Part shown: piece by piece, positions 45,214-53,289 of the stretch
Numbering within the stretch: the stretch's first letter is position 1
Layout of the letters: the number at the start of each line of letters is the position of its first letter
Notes under the pieces: model-generated
Told to the model about the DNA's origin: nothing
The model's input: only the letters and a program-made list of their open reading frames with translations
Databases searched by the model: none
Assembly: GCF_019797845.1 (NCBI RefSeq)
Contig: NZ_CP081864.1
Coordinates: forward strand, 558,001-622,000
Length of the DNA: 64,000 nucleotides
Source of the DNA: Symbiopectobacterium purcellii
GTDB taxonomy: Bacteria; Pseudomonadota; Gammaproteobacteria; Enterobacterales; Enterobacteriaceae
Direction: 5' to 3'
Position numbers and translations under genes: made by a program

Positions 45214-45945
45214 TCAATAGAATGTGTTCTCCGGCCATTGCGCGTGTATCACCCTTCCAATCAATTGGCAGCTTTCGTGACATTTTAGCAAGGGAAAGTG
45301 CGGATTCAGAGGCTCTAAGTAAGAGATCCCACCATCTTTGATGTAACGCTTGAAGGTAAAATCAATGCCATCCATGCTAGCTATACAGAAATCGCCGGGT
45401 GTTACAGATTCTTCAGGGTCTACGAGTATTAGCATTCCTTCTGGAAAACTTGGCCGAGAACCTGTAGGTGAAGTCATGGAGTGACCTTCAACTTCTAACC
45501 AAAAGGAGCTATCGCTTGCTTTGCGGGTTGTTGATACCCACTGCTTAGCATCAGATAAGAAGAATGATTTTTCTGCGTTGGTAAAAAATTCAGCTTGAAT
45601 GGTGCTGAATAAGGGGTATTCATACGCTTTTAGGGCTGTAAATGTAGCGTCTGTACTTGAATTGCTAGTGACATATTGTGAAACAGTCTGTGCCAGCGAG
45701 GGGCTAAAATCACTGATTTGCACTCCCAGTAGTGATGCGAACGCGGAGGCTATCGGCACGTTTAACGGATTTCTACCATTAAGATAATGCCCTACAGCTC
45801 CTTGGGAGATGCCTAATGAGTCAGCTATTGTGTATTGTGTAAAGCCCATCTCTCTCTTTTTTAATTCATACAAAGCTTTCAACCTTACGGCATCAGCTTG
45901 CTGCTCGGGAGTTAAAGGTTTTTTCAAAAATGTCTTCTTTTTCAT
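45214..45945 (-). CDS. cI: Lambda CI-like repressor with altered cleavage site
   Basis: 243 residues aligning with lambda CI end to end. [26 protein letters not shown]. The dimerisation/S24 domain keeps [22 protein letters not shown] (catalytic Ser) and FTFKRYI (catalytic Lys). Where lambda has HVQAGMF this protein has TIQAEFF, with Glu in place of the P1' Gly (codons at 45589-45594). RecA-stimulated self-cleavage should be impaired. Divergent from cro with three operators between. Confidence 0.95.
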   Translation of the reverse strand: MKKKTFLKKPLTPEQQADAVRLKALYELKKREMGFTQYTIADSLGISQGAVGHYLNGRNPLNVPIASAFASLLGVQISDFSPSLAQTVSQYVTSNSSTDATFTALKAYEYPLFSTIQAEFFTNAEKSFFLSDAKQWVSTTRKASDSSFWLEVEGHSMTSPTGSRPSFPEGMLILVDPEESVTPGDFCIASMDGIDFTFKRYIKDGGISYLEPLNPHFPLLKCHESCQLIGRVIHAQWPENTFY

Positions 45946-45956
45946 GGGTACATGAT

Positions 45957-46021
45957 AATACCAATTGTATTGCCATCAAAATATTAGAGGTATTGATTGT
46001 TTTGAATACCTGATGTATTCT
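45957..46021. promoter_or_regulatory. Right operators O3, O2, O1 and promoter pR
   Basis: Three sites of the form AATAC-N5-GTATT: AATACCAATTGTATT (45957-45971), AATATTAGAGGTATT (45980-45994) and AATACCTGATGTATT (46005-46019). Centres are 23 and 25 bp apart, as in lambda. pR is TTGATT (45993-45998), 17 bp, TATTCT (46016-46021), overlapped by O1 and O2. Confidence 0.85.
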
Positions 46022-46049
46022 AGAGCCATAAGTAAAACGGAGGTTCGCC

Positions 46050-46238
46050 ATGATCAAGATGACACTAGTTGATTACGTCAAAATTCATGGACAAGCGAAA
46101 ACTGCTTATGACTTTGGCGTGATTCAGTGTGCAATTAGTAAAGCGATCCGGGCTGGACGTAATATTTTTGTTACAGTTATGCCCGATGAGTCTGTGAAGG
46201 GAGAGGAAATAAAACCTTTCCCTAGTTTTAAAAAATAG
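46050..46238 (+). CDS. cro: Lambda Cro-like repressor
   Basis: 62 residues. MTLVDYVKIHGQAKTAYDFGVIQCAISKAIRAGRNIFVTV and EEIKPFPS match lambda Cro throughout. GGAGG lies seven bases before the ATG. A different immunity type from prophage B, so the two repressors should not cross-react. Confidence 0.92.
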   Translation: MIKMTLVDYVKIHGQAKTAYDFGVIQCAISKAIRAGRNIFVTVMPDESVKGEEIKPFPSFKK

Positions 46239-46255
46239 AGATCTATGTAAGTCAC

Positions 46256-46304
46256 TGCTCTTCACAACGGACAGTCGTCCTACGGAAGCCACCGACAACG
46301 TGGC
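46256..46304 (+). promoter_or_regulatory. nutR: nutR-like element, prophage C
   Basis: boxA TGCTCTTCACA, hairpin GGAC-AGTC-GTCC, hairpin GCCAC-CGACAAC-GTGGC (46288-46304). The last stem is fully paired here; in the leftward leaders it is GGCAC/GTGCC, a compensated change. Confidence 0.7.
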
Positions 46305-46448
46305 GAACGCAACATCCCACAGTAACACACTCAATGTGACTGGCTCACGGCTTCGTCACGTCTGTTGATCACCCAATGACACCACTGGTGCCGTGTATTT
46401 ACATGCGCATTTGATTACTTATTCATTTCTATAAGGAAAGTATCACAC

Positions 46449-46727
46449 ATGAATCCTGCAACACAAAGCAAGAAAGCTGCTCACATCGAGTCGGCGCTAC
46501 TCAACAAGTTAGCCCTGATAGGACAGAAAGCCTTTGCCACCGCCATGAACGTACCGGAGTACCAGGTCAGTCGCTGGAAGAACGGTCTGTTTCGCCAGGT
46601 CAGCCTGATGCTGGCCGTGCTGAACTACGGCATTGCCGATGATGAAATGGCTGAGTTAGCCAAACGGCTGGCGGGGTATTTGACCAAAGAAAAAGCCGGT
46701 CAGTGGGCAAACACTTTTCCGGCGTAA
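46449..46727 (+). CDS. cII: Lambda CII-like activator, prophage C
   Basis: 92 residues, five or six substitutions from 19280-19558. The same HTH (YQVSRWKNG). AAGGAAAG upstream. Confidence 0.92.
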   Translation: MNPATQSKKAAHIESALLNKLALIGQKAFATAMNVPEYQVSRWKNGLFRQVSLMLAVLNYGIADDEMAELAKRLAGYLTKEKAGQWANTFPA

Positions 46728-46760
46728 CAAACAACAAACCATTTGATTTCAGGAGGAATT

Positions 46761-46925
46761 ATGGCACGAAACAGCCGGAATTTCAAGCAAAAGGGCACGT
46801 GTCGTCCTCATCCTGACCCCGAAACATTGATGCCAGAGGATGCGGCGAAGAAATTCGCCGAATTCTTCCGCCTGCAACAGCAACTTTACCTGGCTCAGCA
46901 TGAGTCCGAGGAGAAAAGCAAATGA
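46761..46925 (+). CDS. Small phage protein between cII and O, prophage C
   Basis: 54 residues from MARNSRNFKQKGTCRPHPDP with AGGAGG upstream. Helical Gln/Glu-rich end. Shares only its first 10 residues with the prophage B gene. Overlaps the replication gene by ATGA. Confidence 0.65.
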   Translation: MARNSRNFKQKGTCRPHPDPETLMPEDAAKKFAEFFRLQQQLYLAQHESEEKSK

Positions 46926-47707
46926 GCATGTTATTAATGGCTAAGGCCATGAGTATCAAAGTTGGCAACCCGCTACGCAAGCTGGTTCTCCTTAAACTGG
47001 CTGATAATGCCAACTACAAAGGGGAGGCATGGCCGTCTATTCCCCATATTGCTCAACAGTGTGAAATGGCAGAGCGCACCGTTCAAGGCCATGTTCAGTC
47101 TCTGCAAAAAAGTGGCTTTCTCTGGATAGAAAAACGCAAGGGAAGCAACGGTATTAATCAGTCAAACATTTACCACCTTACGTTAGAGAAAGGGGAAAAA
47201 GAATCACTGAAGAGTGGTGCATGTCCTGCATCCTCTGATGGTGCAACTGCTACACCCCATGGTGAATCTCCTGCACCACATGGTGCAAATGCTGCACCAG
47301 GGGATGGTGCATCTGCTGCACCCAGAATCAGTCACTCTTTTGAACCAGTCATGGAACCTAAACCCCCCTTACCCCCTACCGGGGGCGATGAAGGGTCTTC
47401 CCTGCAAAGCCAAAAAACCAAAACAGCGCCACCTGACTATCAGGCTGTACTTCAGGCTTACAATGATGCCGCGGGAAATCGCCTGCCCAATGCCTCGACC
47501 CTGAACGATGCCCGCCGCCGGGCTATCAAGCGACTGTTGAGCGAGCTGGCAGAGCCCACGCCAGAAGCCGCCGGAAAGTATTTCCAGTACTTCATGGAGA
47601 CCGCCAAGCCGTTTTACTTTGGCGAAAATCCCCGTCAGTGGCAGGCCAATTTTGATTACCTGCTACGCAGCGATACCCTGCTGAAAACCCGCGAGGGTGC
47701 GTTATGA
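46922..47707 (+). CDS. Phage replication initiator with N-terminal HTH
   Basis: 261 residues. The N-terminal winged helix (SIPHIAQQCEMAERTVQGHVQSLQKSGFLWI) is followed by a low-complexity Ala/Pro/Gly/His linker that encodes the iterons, and a C-terminal domain (YQAVLQAYNDAAGNRLPNAS, YFQYFMETAKPFYFGENPRQWQANFDYLL) that would recruit helicase. It has the place of lambda O but a different DNA-binding domain from prophage B. Overlaps the helicase by four bases. Confidence 0.8.
   Translation: MSMLLMAKAMSIKVGNPLRKLVLLKLADNANYKGEAWPSIPHIAQQCEMAERTVQGHVQSLQKSGFLWIEKRKGSNGINQSNIYHLTLEKGEKESLKSGACPASSDGATATPHGESPAPHGANAAPGDGASAAPRISHSFEPVMEPKPPLPPTGGDEGSSLQSQKTKTAPPDYQAVLQAYNDAAGNRLPNASTLNDARRRAIKRLLSELAEPTPEAAGKYFQYFMETAKPFYFGENPRQWQANFDYLLRSDTLLKTREGAL
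47216..47322 (+). other. Replication origin: five palindromic iterons
   Basis: Five 17-bp units of the form GGTGCAAATGCTGCACC start at 47216, 47240, 47261, 47282 and 47306, with regular spacing of 24, 21, 21 and 24 bp. They lie inside the initiator gene, as in ori-lambda. Confidence 0.85.
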
Positions 47708-49110
47708 CCCAAAGTATACCGACCGTGCCGTACAGTCTGGATGCGGAAGAAGGGGTGATTGGTAGCCTGCTACTGGATGCGCAGAGCGACAATGCTCAGA
47801 GCGTGATGGCTTTTCTCAAACCCGAATCGTTCCACAGCAGTCATTGCCAGGCGATATTTTCCGTGCTGAAGGAGATGAATATACACCGCAAGACTATCGA
47901 CAGCCTCACGGTGAACGACGAATTAGAAAACCGTGGTTTGCTCCATCTGGTAGGTGGATTTTCCTACTTGGCCCAGATAGCAAAAAATACGCCCAGTGCC
48001 GCTAATGTGGTGGGATATGCCCATGTCGTGCGGGACAAGGCTACAGAACGTTTTGCACTGCGTCAGGCTAACCAGATCACGGCGTTGTTTTACGAACGGA
48101 ACGGGATGAGCGCAGCGGAAAAACTGGACGTTGCCCAACGGTTGATAACCGAAGCAACCGACTATGCTCAAACCGGCAACCGACAGGGATTACGGCGCAT
48201 TGACGAGGTTGCCGACCGGTGGATACTGGCGATTGAAGCGCGCTGTAATGATCCTGAGGCCCATCGTGGCCTGTCAACAGGGATACCCGACCTGGATAAA
48301 CTGCTGTACCCGAAATTTATCGTTAAAGGCTCGCTGTTCGTGATAGGTGCGCGGCCCAAGATGGGAAAAACGACGGTGATGACCGAGATGGCTCTGCATA
48401 TGGGCGATGTCGCGAAGCTCCCCGTCGCCATATTCAGTCTGGAAATGTCAGAAGAACAGATTTTCGAGCGCATGGTAGGGCAGCAGGCACACGTGAACAC
48501 CGACATGTTCTATCAGGGAGCGAAAAATCAGGAAGACTGGAAAAAGGTTTACGCGGCGGTTGAACGGATGCGCAATCACCCTCGGATCTGGCTGGACGAT
48601 CAACCGGGGATGACGCTGGCGCACATCCAGGCAGAGTGCCGGAAACTAAAACGGAGCGAAGGGAAAATCGGCATGATTGGCGTGGATTACCTGACGCTGA
48701 TGACGACCGATAAAGCCGATACCAATGCGCTGGCGTTTGGCAATATCACCAAGGCGCTGAAGAATCTTGCCAAAGAACTGGATACTGTCGTGGTGTTACT
48801 GACCCAGCTAAACCGCAATCTGGAAGAGCGTGCCAACAAACGCCCCATGCCCAGTGACAGCCGGGAAAGTGGTCAGATTGAGCAGGATTGTGATTATTGG
48901 CTGGGTATTTACAAGGAGCGCGTTTACGACGACCACGCCGACGAAACGTTAACTGAACTCATTCTTCGCCTCAATCGGCATGGCAAAACGGGGACAGTGT
49001 ACGTTGACCAACGCGATGTAGAAATTTACCCCTGTGACCAGCAAGAGGCTGAGCGGCGAGCCGGTAAACAGGCGAACAGAAAGCCGCTGAAGGAAGTCAT
49101 GGGATTTTAA
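47704..49110 (+). CDS. DnaB-type replicative helicase
   Basis: 468 residues. N-terminal domain YSLDAEEGVIGSLLLDAQS; RecA-like motor with Walker A GARPKMGKTT, FSLEMSEEQIFERM, GVDYLTLM and VVLLTQLNR. Equivalent to P22 gp12: the phage brings its own helicase instead of a P-type loader. The N-terminal start overlaps the initiator gene. Confidence 0.92.
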   Translation: MTQSIPTVPYSLDAEEGVIGSLLLDAQSDNAQSVMAFLKPESFHSSHCQAIFSVLKEMNIHRKTIDSLTVNDELENRGLLHLVGGFSYLAQIAKNTPSAANVVGYAHVVRDKATERFALRQANQITALFYERNGMSAAEKLDVAQRLITEATDYAQTGNRQGLRRIDEVADRWILAIEARCNDPEAHRGLSTGIPDLDKLLYPKFIVKGSLFVIGARPKMGKTTVMTEMALHMGDVAKLPVAIFSLEMSEEQIFERMVGQQAHVNTDMFYQGAKNQEDWKKVYAAVERMRNHPRIWLDDQPGMTLAHIQAECRKLKRSEGKIGMIGVDYLTLMTTDKADTNALAFGNITKALKNLAKELDTVVVLLTQLNRNLEERANKRPMPSDSRESGQIEQDCDYWLGIYKERVYDDHADETLTELILRLNRHGKTGTVYVDQRDVEIYPCDQQEAERRAGKQANRKPLKEVMGF

Positions 49111-49126
49111 AGCGAGGGAAATAGGC

Positions 49127-49213
49127 ATGACAGCGTATCTAACAGAATTCATCGTGGGGCTGCTGGCAATAGCGGCCCTTTTTGTTTGGGTGGGTAAATT
49201 CAGAGGTGGGTGA
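49127..49213 (+). CDS. Tiny single-span membrane protein (28 residues)
   Basis: MTAYLTEFIVGLLAIAALFV then WVGKFRGG: one transmembrane helix. GAGGGAAATAGG upstream. The stop overlaps the next ATG (TGATG). Confidence 0.5.
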   Translation: MTAYLTEFIVGLLAIAALFVWVGKFRGG

Positions 49214-49308
49214 TGGATAAAACACGCTTCCTGCTGCGTGATGAACGAATACGAAAAAACCTGAAAACGTTTATTGAACTGTTCAAAAATGAACCTGACA
49301 AGGAGTAA
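49213..49308 (+). CDS. Tiny basic protein (31 residues)
   Basis: MDKTRFLLRDERIRKN, then a helical end rich in Lys and Glu. Coupled by TGATG to the preceding tiny gene and followed closely by the ninB-like gene. Function unknown. Confidence 0.45.
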   Translation: MDKTRFLLRDERIRKNLKTFIELFKNEPDKE

Positions 49309-49311
49309 TTA

Positions 49312-49764
49312 TTGGAGCTATCGAAAGATGGCATCCGTCTTCACAAGAGCAACTTTCAGGCCATAGGCCAACAGCTACAACCCCTTCTCGAATCTGGCGA
49401 ATGTTACCGCCTCATAATCAAACCGTGGCGTGACAAGCGCAGCACCTCTCAGAACAGCCTTTCCCACAGGTGGTACGCAGAAATCAGCGCCTATCTGATT
49501 AAGCGCGGCAAGCCTTTTGCGTCTCCAGAATGGGTTAAAGACGCTATGAAACACACGTATCTGGGTTATGCAGGTAGAGAAATGGTTGATGTGGTGACGG
49601 GTGCAAAAACAACGGTAAACCGTCTACGGCATACGGCAGGCCTCGATACGGGCGACATGCATTTCTATCTCACGCAGGTAGAGGGGTGGGCGCGTGAAAT
49701 CGGGTGCAACCTGACGATACCTAACGACTGCGAATATAAAAAACTCAAACAGGCGCAGAACTAA
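49312..49764 (+). CDS. NinB/YbcN-like recombination protein
   Basis: 150 residues, TTG start six bases after AAGGAG. IIKPWRDKRSTSQNSLSHRWYAEISAYLIKRG and LDTGDMHFYLTQVEGWAREIGCNLTIPND match the YbcN branch of lambda Orf/NinB proteins, which assist RecF-pathway recombination. Located in a nin-like region between replication and Q. Confidence 0.75.
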   Translation: MELSKDGIRLHKSNFQAIGQQLQPLLESGECYRLIIKPWRDKRSTSQNSLSHRWYAEISAYLIKRGKPFASPEWVKDAMKHTYLGYAGREMVDVVTGAKTTVNRLRHTAGLDTGDMHFYLTQVEGWAREIGCNLTIPNDCEYKKLKQAQN

Positions 49765-50111
49765 TGAGCACACGAAAACGGATCCGTGAGTATTTCAAAT
49801 CTCACGACAAAGCAACTTACACCCAGATACGCGAATACTGTCAAAAACATGGCTTTCTCAGCGGCAATATCGCATTCGCCGTGAACAACATGATGAACCG
49901 TGGCGAGCTTGCTAGAACCGGTAACGCTGGCTCTTACCTGTATTCCCCGACCGAGCTACTTAATGGGGAGATAGCCACTGGCAGGCCGCTAGGTGCAAAG
50001 GATAAGCAGCCTCGTGCACGCAAAAGCAAGCAAGTTGAGGCGGTGAGGAGATTTGACCAACTACTGCGCGAGGTGCGTTATTCAGGGGATTATTTTGGGA
50101 GAGTCGGATGA
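49764..50111 (+). CDS. Phage protein with winged-helix-like N-terminus, unknown
   Basis: 115 residues. RKRIREYFKSHDKATYTQIREYCQKHGFLSGNIAFAVNNMMNRGELARTG looks like a winged helix; the basic tail (GAKDKQPRARKSKQ) suggests DNA contact. Overlaps both neighbours (TAATG, ATGA). Confidence 0.7.
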   Translation: MSTRKRIREYFKSHDKATYTQIREYCQKHGFLSGNIAFAVNNMMNRGELARTGNAGSYLYSPTELLNGEIATGRPLGAKDKQPRARKSKQVEAVRRFDQLLREVRYSGDYFGRVG

Positions 50112-50308
50112 AGAAAATACCTTTCAAGTACGATGGGTTAACTAGTGAAGAGGCGGAGCTCCTCGTCAGGCACTACAAAGACAACGGCTATCGCGCTGTC
50201 AGGTCACTGAGCAGCGACCCGAAATACTGGGATGTCGTTGTCACCCTTTATGAACAGCACTACCTCAAACCAACGCCACGCTCAATGGTTAACAGGATGT
50301 GGAGGTAA
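50108..50308 (+). CDS. Small nin-region protein, unknown (66 residues)
   Basis: MKKIPFKYDGLTSEEAELLVRHYK then DNGYRAVRSLSSDPKYWDVVV. Coupled upstream by ATGA. No known function. Confidence 0.65.
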   Translation: MKKIPFKYDGLTSEEAELLVRHYKDNGYRAVRSLSSDPKYWDVVVTLYEQHYLKPTPRSMVNRMWR

Positions 50309-50310
50309 AT

Positions 50311-50772
50311 ATGGCGCTAAAACGCGATAAGCATGACGCGGTATTTTCTGAGCTTGTGCGCGAGAGAACCAACTGGCAGTGCGATTATTGCGGTAACTAT
50401 TTTCATCACGACCACGGCCATCTTCATTGCTCCCACTTCAAGTCCCGTCGACACAAGGCAACCCGATACCATCCCTTCAATGCTTTTGCTCATTGCGCCG
50501 GCTGCCACCGTAAATTGGGTGAAGATCCGTATGAGTTCACGATGCACGCCAGTATCACTTATGGGGAGAGGGTTATTGACCGCGTGGCGCATCTGGCAGC
50601 AGTGCCGGTGCGGCTAAAGTCGTGGCAGATGGATGAGATTTATCAGCACATGAAAACTGAGCTCAAGCGCCTGCGGGAATTACGGGCCGGCGGAAATATC
50701 TGGCGAATCGAGTTCACGCTACCACCCTGGTATCAGGAGGGCGTTACCTATCGCGTGGGGGAAGCGGCATGA
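50311..50772 (+). CDS. NinG-like zinc/HNH-type recombination protein
   Basis: Start MALKRDKHDAVF with GGAGG upstream. 153 residues. Cysteine pairs and histidines (WQCDYCGNYFHHDHGHLHCSHFKSRRHKATRYHP, then FAHCAGCHRKLGEDPYEF) form an HNH/zinc-finger arrangement seen in phage NinG-type proteins. A nuclease or junction-processing role is inferred. Confidence 0.7.
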   Translation: MALKRDKHDAVFSELVRERTNWQCDYCGNYFHHDHGHLHCSHFKSRRHKATRYHPFNAFAHCAGCHRKLGEDPYEFTMHASITYGERVIDRVAHLAAVPVRLKSWQMDEIYQHMKTELKRLRELRAGGNIWRIEFTLPPWYQEGVTYRVGEAA

Positions 50773-50927
50773 GACAGCGTGTGCGACTGACGGCGGAAGA
50801 TATTCCGCTTATCCGGGCGCTACTGTACTCCGGCATGCCGGTGGCTGAGGTGGCGAGGAAATTCGAGACCAGCAAGCAGCATATCTACAGCATCAGGAAC
50901 GGCAAAAACTGGGGGGCGGTGAAATGA
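50769..50927 (+). CDS. Small HTH protein (52 residues)
   Basis: [23 protein letters not shown] followed by [25 protein letters not shown], a compact helix-turn-helix. ATGA overlaps at both ends. Probably a DNA-binding accessory of the late-gene switch. Confidence 0.65.
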   Translation: MRQRVRLTAEDIPLIRALLYSGMPVAEVARKFETSKQHIYSIRNGKNWGAVK

Positions 50928-51313
50928 GAGATATACAGCAGGTTATGGAGCGCTGGGGCGCATGGGTGGCAGATAACCGAGAGGATGTTTGCTGGCCTCC
51001 TGTTGCTGCGGGTTTTTCCGGGCTTATTCCGTCAAGGGTTCGTAGTCGCATTCAGTGCTGTGATGATGATGGACTCATTATTTCTAACGTTATGGCTGGG
51101 TTACGTAGTAAACATCCAGTGCCCCATAACCTGTTGTTTGATTATTACGTGTTTGGCAAAACATTTATGCAATTGGCTCATGAGCACCATTGCTCTGATG
51201 GGCACATAGGCAAGAAGCTACAAAACGCTGAGGGCATCATTGACGGCTATCTCATGGCGCTGGATATCCGACTGGAAATGGACAAATACGTCAGCCGTGA
51301 GGCCGTAGCTTGA
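50924..51313 (+). CDS. Q: Antitermination protein Q
   Basis: 129 residues. [83 protein letters not shown] follow the short Q family of lambdoid phages. It acts on the late promoter just downstream. No other late regulator is seen. Confidence 0.9.
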   Translation: MRDIQQVMERWGAWVADNREDVCWPPVAAGFSGLIPSRVRSRIQCCDDDGLIISNVMAGLRSKHPVPHNLLFDYYVFGKTFMQLAHEHHCSDGHIGKKLQNAEGIIDGYLMALDIRLEMDKYVSREAVA

Positions 51314-51400
51314 CGATGAAGAGTATCCGGGGCTATATTTACCTTGCAGTCGCAAAATCGACTGTTGGGATTGGTCTCCCAGATACCTAATCGACTCATA

Positions 51401-51421
51401 AGCCGCGTTAGCGGTTTTTTT
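51401..51421 (+). terminator. Terminator downstream of Q (tR'-like)
   Basis: CCGC-GTTA-GCGG followed by seven T. It is the first terminator that Q-modified polymerase would have to cross. Confidence 0.8.
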
Positions 51422-51579
51422 ATGCGTAAAGCACAGCAATACTCAGATTATGGTGGGCTGTGTGGAAGAGCCACAAAGCTCACCGGACGGTTAGGCCGGG
51501 AAGACCAATTCCGCACAGTTCACCACCTATCGATTGGTCTCGGTAGTGGTGATAGTACACCTAACCAGAGGTATCTATC
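51422..51579 (+). promoter_or_regulatory. Structured leader before the BRO-N antirepressor gene
   Basis: Contains TATGGTGGGCTG, CAGTTCACCACCTA and GGTAGTGGTGATA in the same order as the leader at 11452-11604. The central CACCAC can pair with either flank. Also has CGGACGGTTAGGCCGGG hairpin material. Confidence 0.5.
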
Positions 51580-52326
51580 ATGACAAAAGCAACTACCCCA
51601 GTAGCGTTTTCATTTCATGAAACCCACGATGTTCGCATTCAACTTATTGAAGGTGAGCCGTGGTTCTGTCTGAAAGATGTATGCGATATTCTTGCTGTTA
51701 CAGTAGCAAGCCCATCCCGTTTTCAAATGGATATGGAGGGGGTTACAAAAAATGTAATCCCTACAGAAGGCGGCAAGCAGCACCTGACTTTTGTCAACGA
51801 ACCGAACCTCTACCGCGTCATCTTCCGCAGCAACAAGCCAGAAGCGAAGCAATTTCAGGATTGGGTATTTAATGAAGTCTTGCCAACAATCCGTAAGACG
51901 GGCAGCTACGAGAGAAACTCAGCAGTAGAACCGTTGTCACCTAACGATATGAGCAACCTTACTCGCCTTGTCTGGCTAATGACCAATGGCATGAAGTTCG
52001 AGAGGGCGTGGAATGCTGGTGTATGGCATTGCCTGCGTTCTGTAACCGGTAGACCATCACCGGAGCCCTTCTCAGTAAATGATTTGCCAGCCCTCGGTGA
52101 AGAATGTCGCAGACTGTTGAAAGTTACCTCAAGATTCAACTCGGTAGTCTACGACTTCGAGAAAGAGGTTATCCGCTCGGTAGTCAGGCGGCGTGGCGAC
52201 ATGGAGTTGATGATCGAAAAGATGAAAGGCCAAATGCTGGAATTTCAGGATAATGAACGTGACGGAATGCTCGCTCTGGATAAGTTATGCGAGTCCGGCG
52301 TAAAAAATTTACTTTATCGCCAATAA
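51580..52326 (+). CDS. Antirepressor-type protein: BRO-N domain plus Rha-type C-terminus
   Basis: 248 residues. N-terminal BRO-N domain (FSFHETHDVRIQLIEGEPWFCLKDVCDIL, NEPNLYRVIFRSNKPEAKQFQDWVFNEVLPTIRKTGSY). The C-terminal half (LTRLVWLMTNGMKFERAWNAGVWHCLRSVTG and EECRRLLKVTS) matches that of the Rha protein at 10693. So one C-terminal domain is attached to two unrelated N-terminal domains. It follows Q and probably belongs to late or lysogenic expression. Confidence 0.8.
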   Translation: MTKATTPVAFSFHETHDVRIQLIEGEPWFCLKDVCDILAVTVASPSRFQMDMEGVTKNVIPTEGGKQHLTFVNEPNLYRVIFRSNKPEAKQFQDWVFNEVLPTIRKTGSYERNSAVEPLSPNDMSNLTRLVWLMTNGMKFERAWNAGVWHCLRSVTGRPSPEPFSVNDLPALGEECRRLLKVTSRFNSVVYDFEKEVIRSVVRRRGDMELMIEKMKGQMLEFQDNERDGMLALDKLCESGVKNLLYRQ

Positions 52327-52397
52327 GGTGTTTACGTACGTAAAAAACGCAATATCATGGTAAGAGTGACTACTGCGTCATGATACTTATCGAACTC

Positions 52398-52462
52398 AAG
52401 CCCTAGCCTAAACGCTGGGGCTTTTCACATTCAAGGCTGAGCTAATTGCTCGGCTTTTTTAT
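52398..52462 (+). terminator. Two tandem terminators before the lysis genes
   Basis: AAGCCCTAGC/GCTGGGGCTT with TTTT (52398-52425) and AGGCTGAGC/GCTCGGCTT with T6 (52433-52462). Together they isolate lysis genes from early transcription. Confidence 0.8.
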
Positions 52463-52507
52463 TTCCCCTTTTCAGTAACACACAGCGCCCACTTAGCGGA
52501 TGAGGCT

Positions 52508-52762
52508 ATGACACGAATGAGCACTCTCTACAGCAGGCTTTCATACGGAAGCGGAACGGGGCTAATAGGGCTGGGCGCATCTGCCCGAGCCTACGCTCAG
52601 GCAACAAAAGAAAGCGTATGGTTGCTTGCAAACAAAATGGCCGGGTTAACGCTCGGTGATTGGGCGATCATCGTCGGTATGGTCTGCACTATCGGCACCT
52701 TTGCTATCAACTGGTACTACCGCAGGAAGGAATACCAGTTAAGGGAAAAAGGCGGTGCGTGA
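52508..52762 (+). CDS. Pinholin-type holin (phage 21 S-like)
   Basis: 84 residues. A first glycine/alanine-rich weak helix (SYGSGTGLIGLGASARAYA) and a second strong one (DWAIIVGMVCTIGTFAINWYY), then a charged tail RRKEYQLREKGG: the layout of S21 pinholins. It times lysis by depolarising the membrane. TGATG overlap with the endolysin. Confidence 0.8.
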   Translation: MTRMSTLYSRLSYGSGTGLIGLGASARAYAQATKESVWLLANKMAGLTLGDWAIIVGMVCTIGTFAINWYYRRKEYQLREKGGA

Positions 52763-53289
52763 TGTCGAAAGCAAGCAAACTCAGTGCGGCAATGCTGGCG
52801 CTTATTGCTGCTGGCGCATTAGCACCTGTCATGATGGCGCAATTCCAGACTGAAAAAGAGTCTGTCCGTATGAATGCCTACCCTGATGGCGGCGGTATCT
52901 GGACGATTTGCGGTGGCGTGACACGGGTAGATGGCAAGCCAGTCGTGAAGGGCATGAAGCTGACCACTGAACAGTGCGCAAAGATTGACGCCATAGAGCA
53001 GCAAAAAGCGCTCGATTGGGTGGATCGTAACGTTAACGTGCCGCTCACTGAGGTGCAAAAAGTCGGTATTGCCTCGTTTTGTCCGTGGAGCATCGGCCCC
53101 GGTAACTGCTTCACCTCAACGTTCTACCGCAAATTGAATGCAGGCGATCTGATGGGTGCCTGTAAAGAGATTAAGCGCTGGATTTGGGACGGGGGCAAAG
53201 ATTGTCGTATCCGCTCAAACAACTGCTACGGGCAGATAGCGCGGCGTGATCAGGAATCAGCGCTTTCGTGTTGGGGGCTGGGAGTATGA
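52762..53289 (+). CDS. SAR endolysin, glycoside hydrolase 24 (lysozyme)
   Basis: 175 residues from MSKASKLSAAMLALIAAGALAP; the N-terminal weakly hydrophobic Ala/Gly helix is a signal-anchor-release segment. The catalytic triad pattern E-D-T is seen in ESVRMNAYPDGGGIWTICGGVT. Cysteines at the C-terminus (CRIRSNNC, SCWG) may control activation. It cleaves peptidoglycan once released by the pinholin. Confidence 0.88.
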   Translation: MSKASKLSAAMLALIAAGALAPVMMAQFQTEKESVRMNAYPDGGGIWTICGGVTRVDGKPVVKGMKLTTEQCAKIDAIEQQKALDWVDRNVNVPLTEVQKVGIASFCPWSIGPGNCFTSTFYRKLNAGDLMGACKEIKRWIWDGGKDCRIRSNNCYGQIARRDQESALSCWGLGV

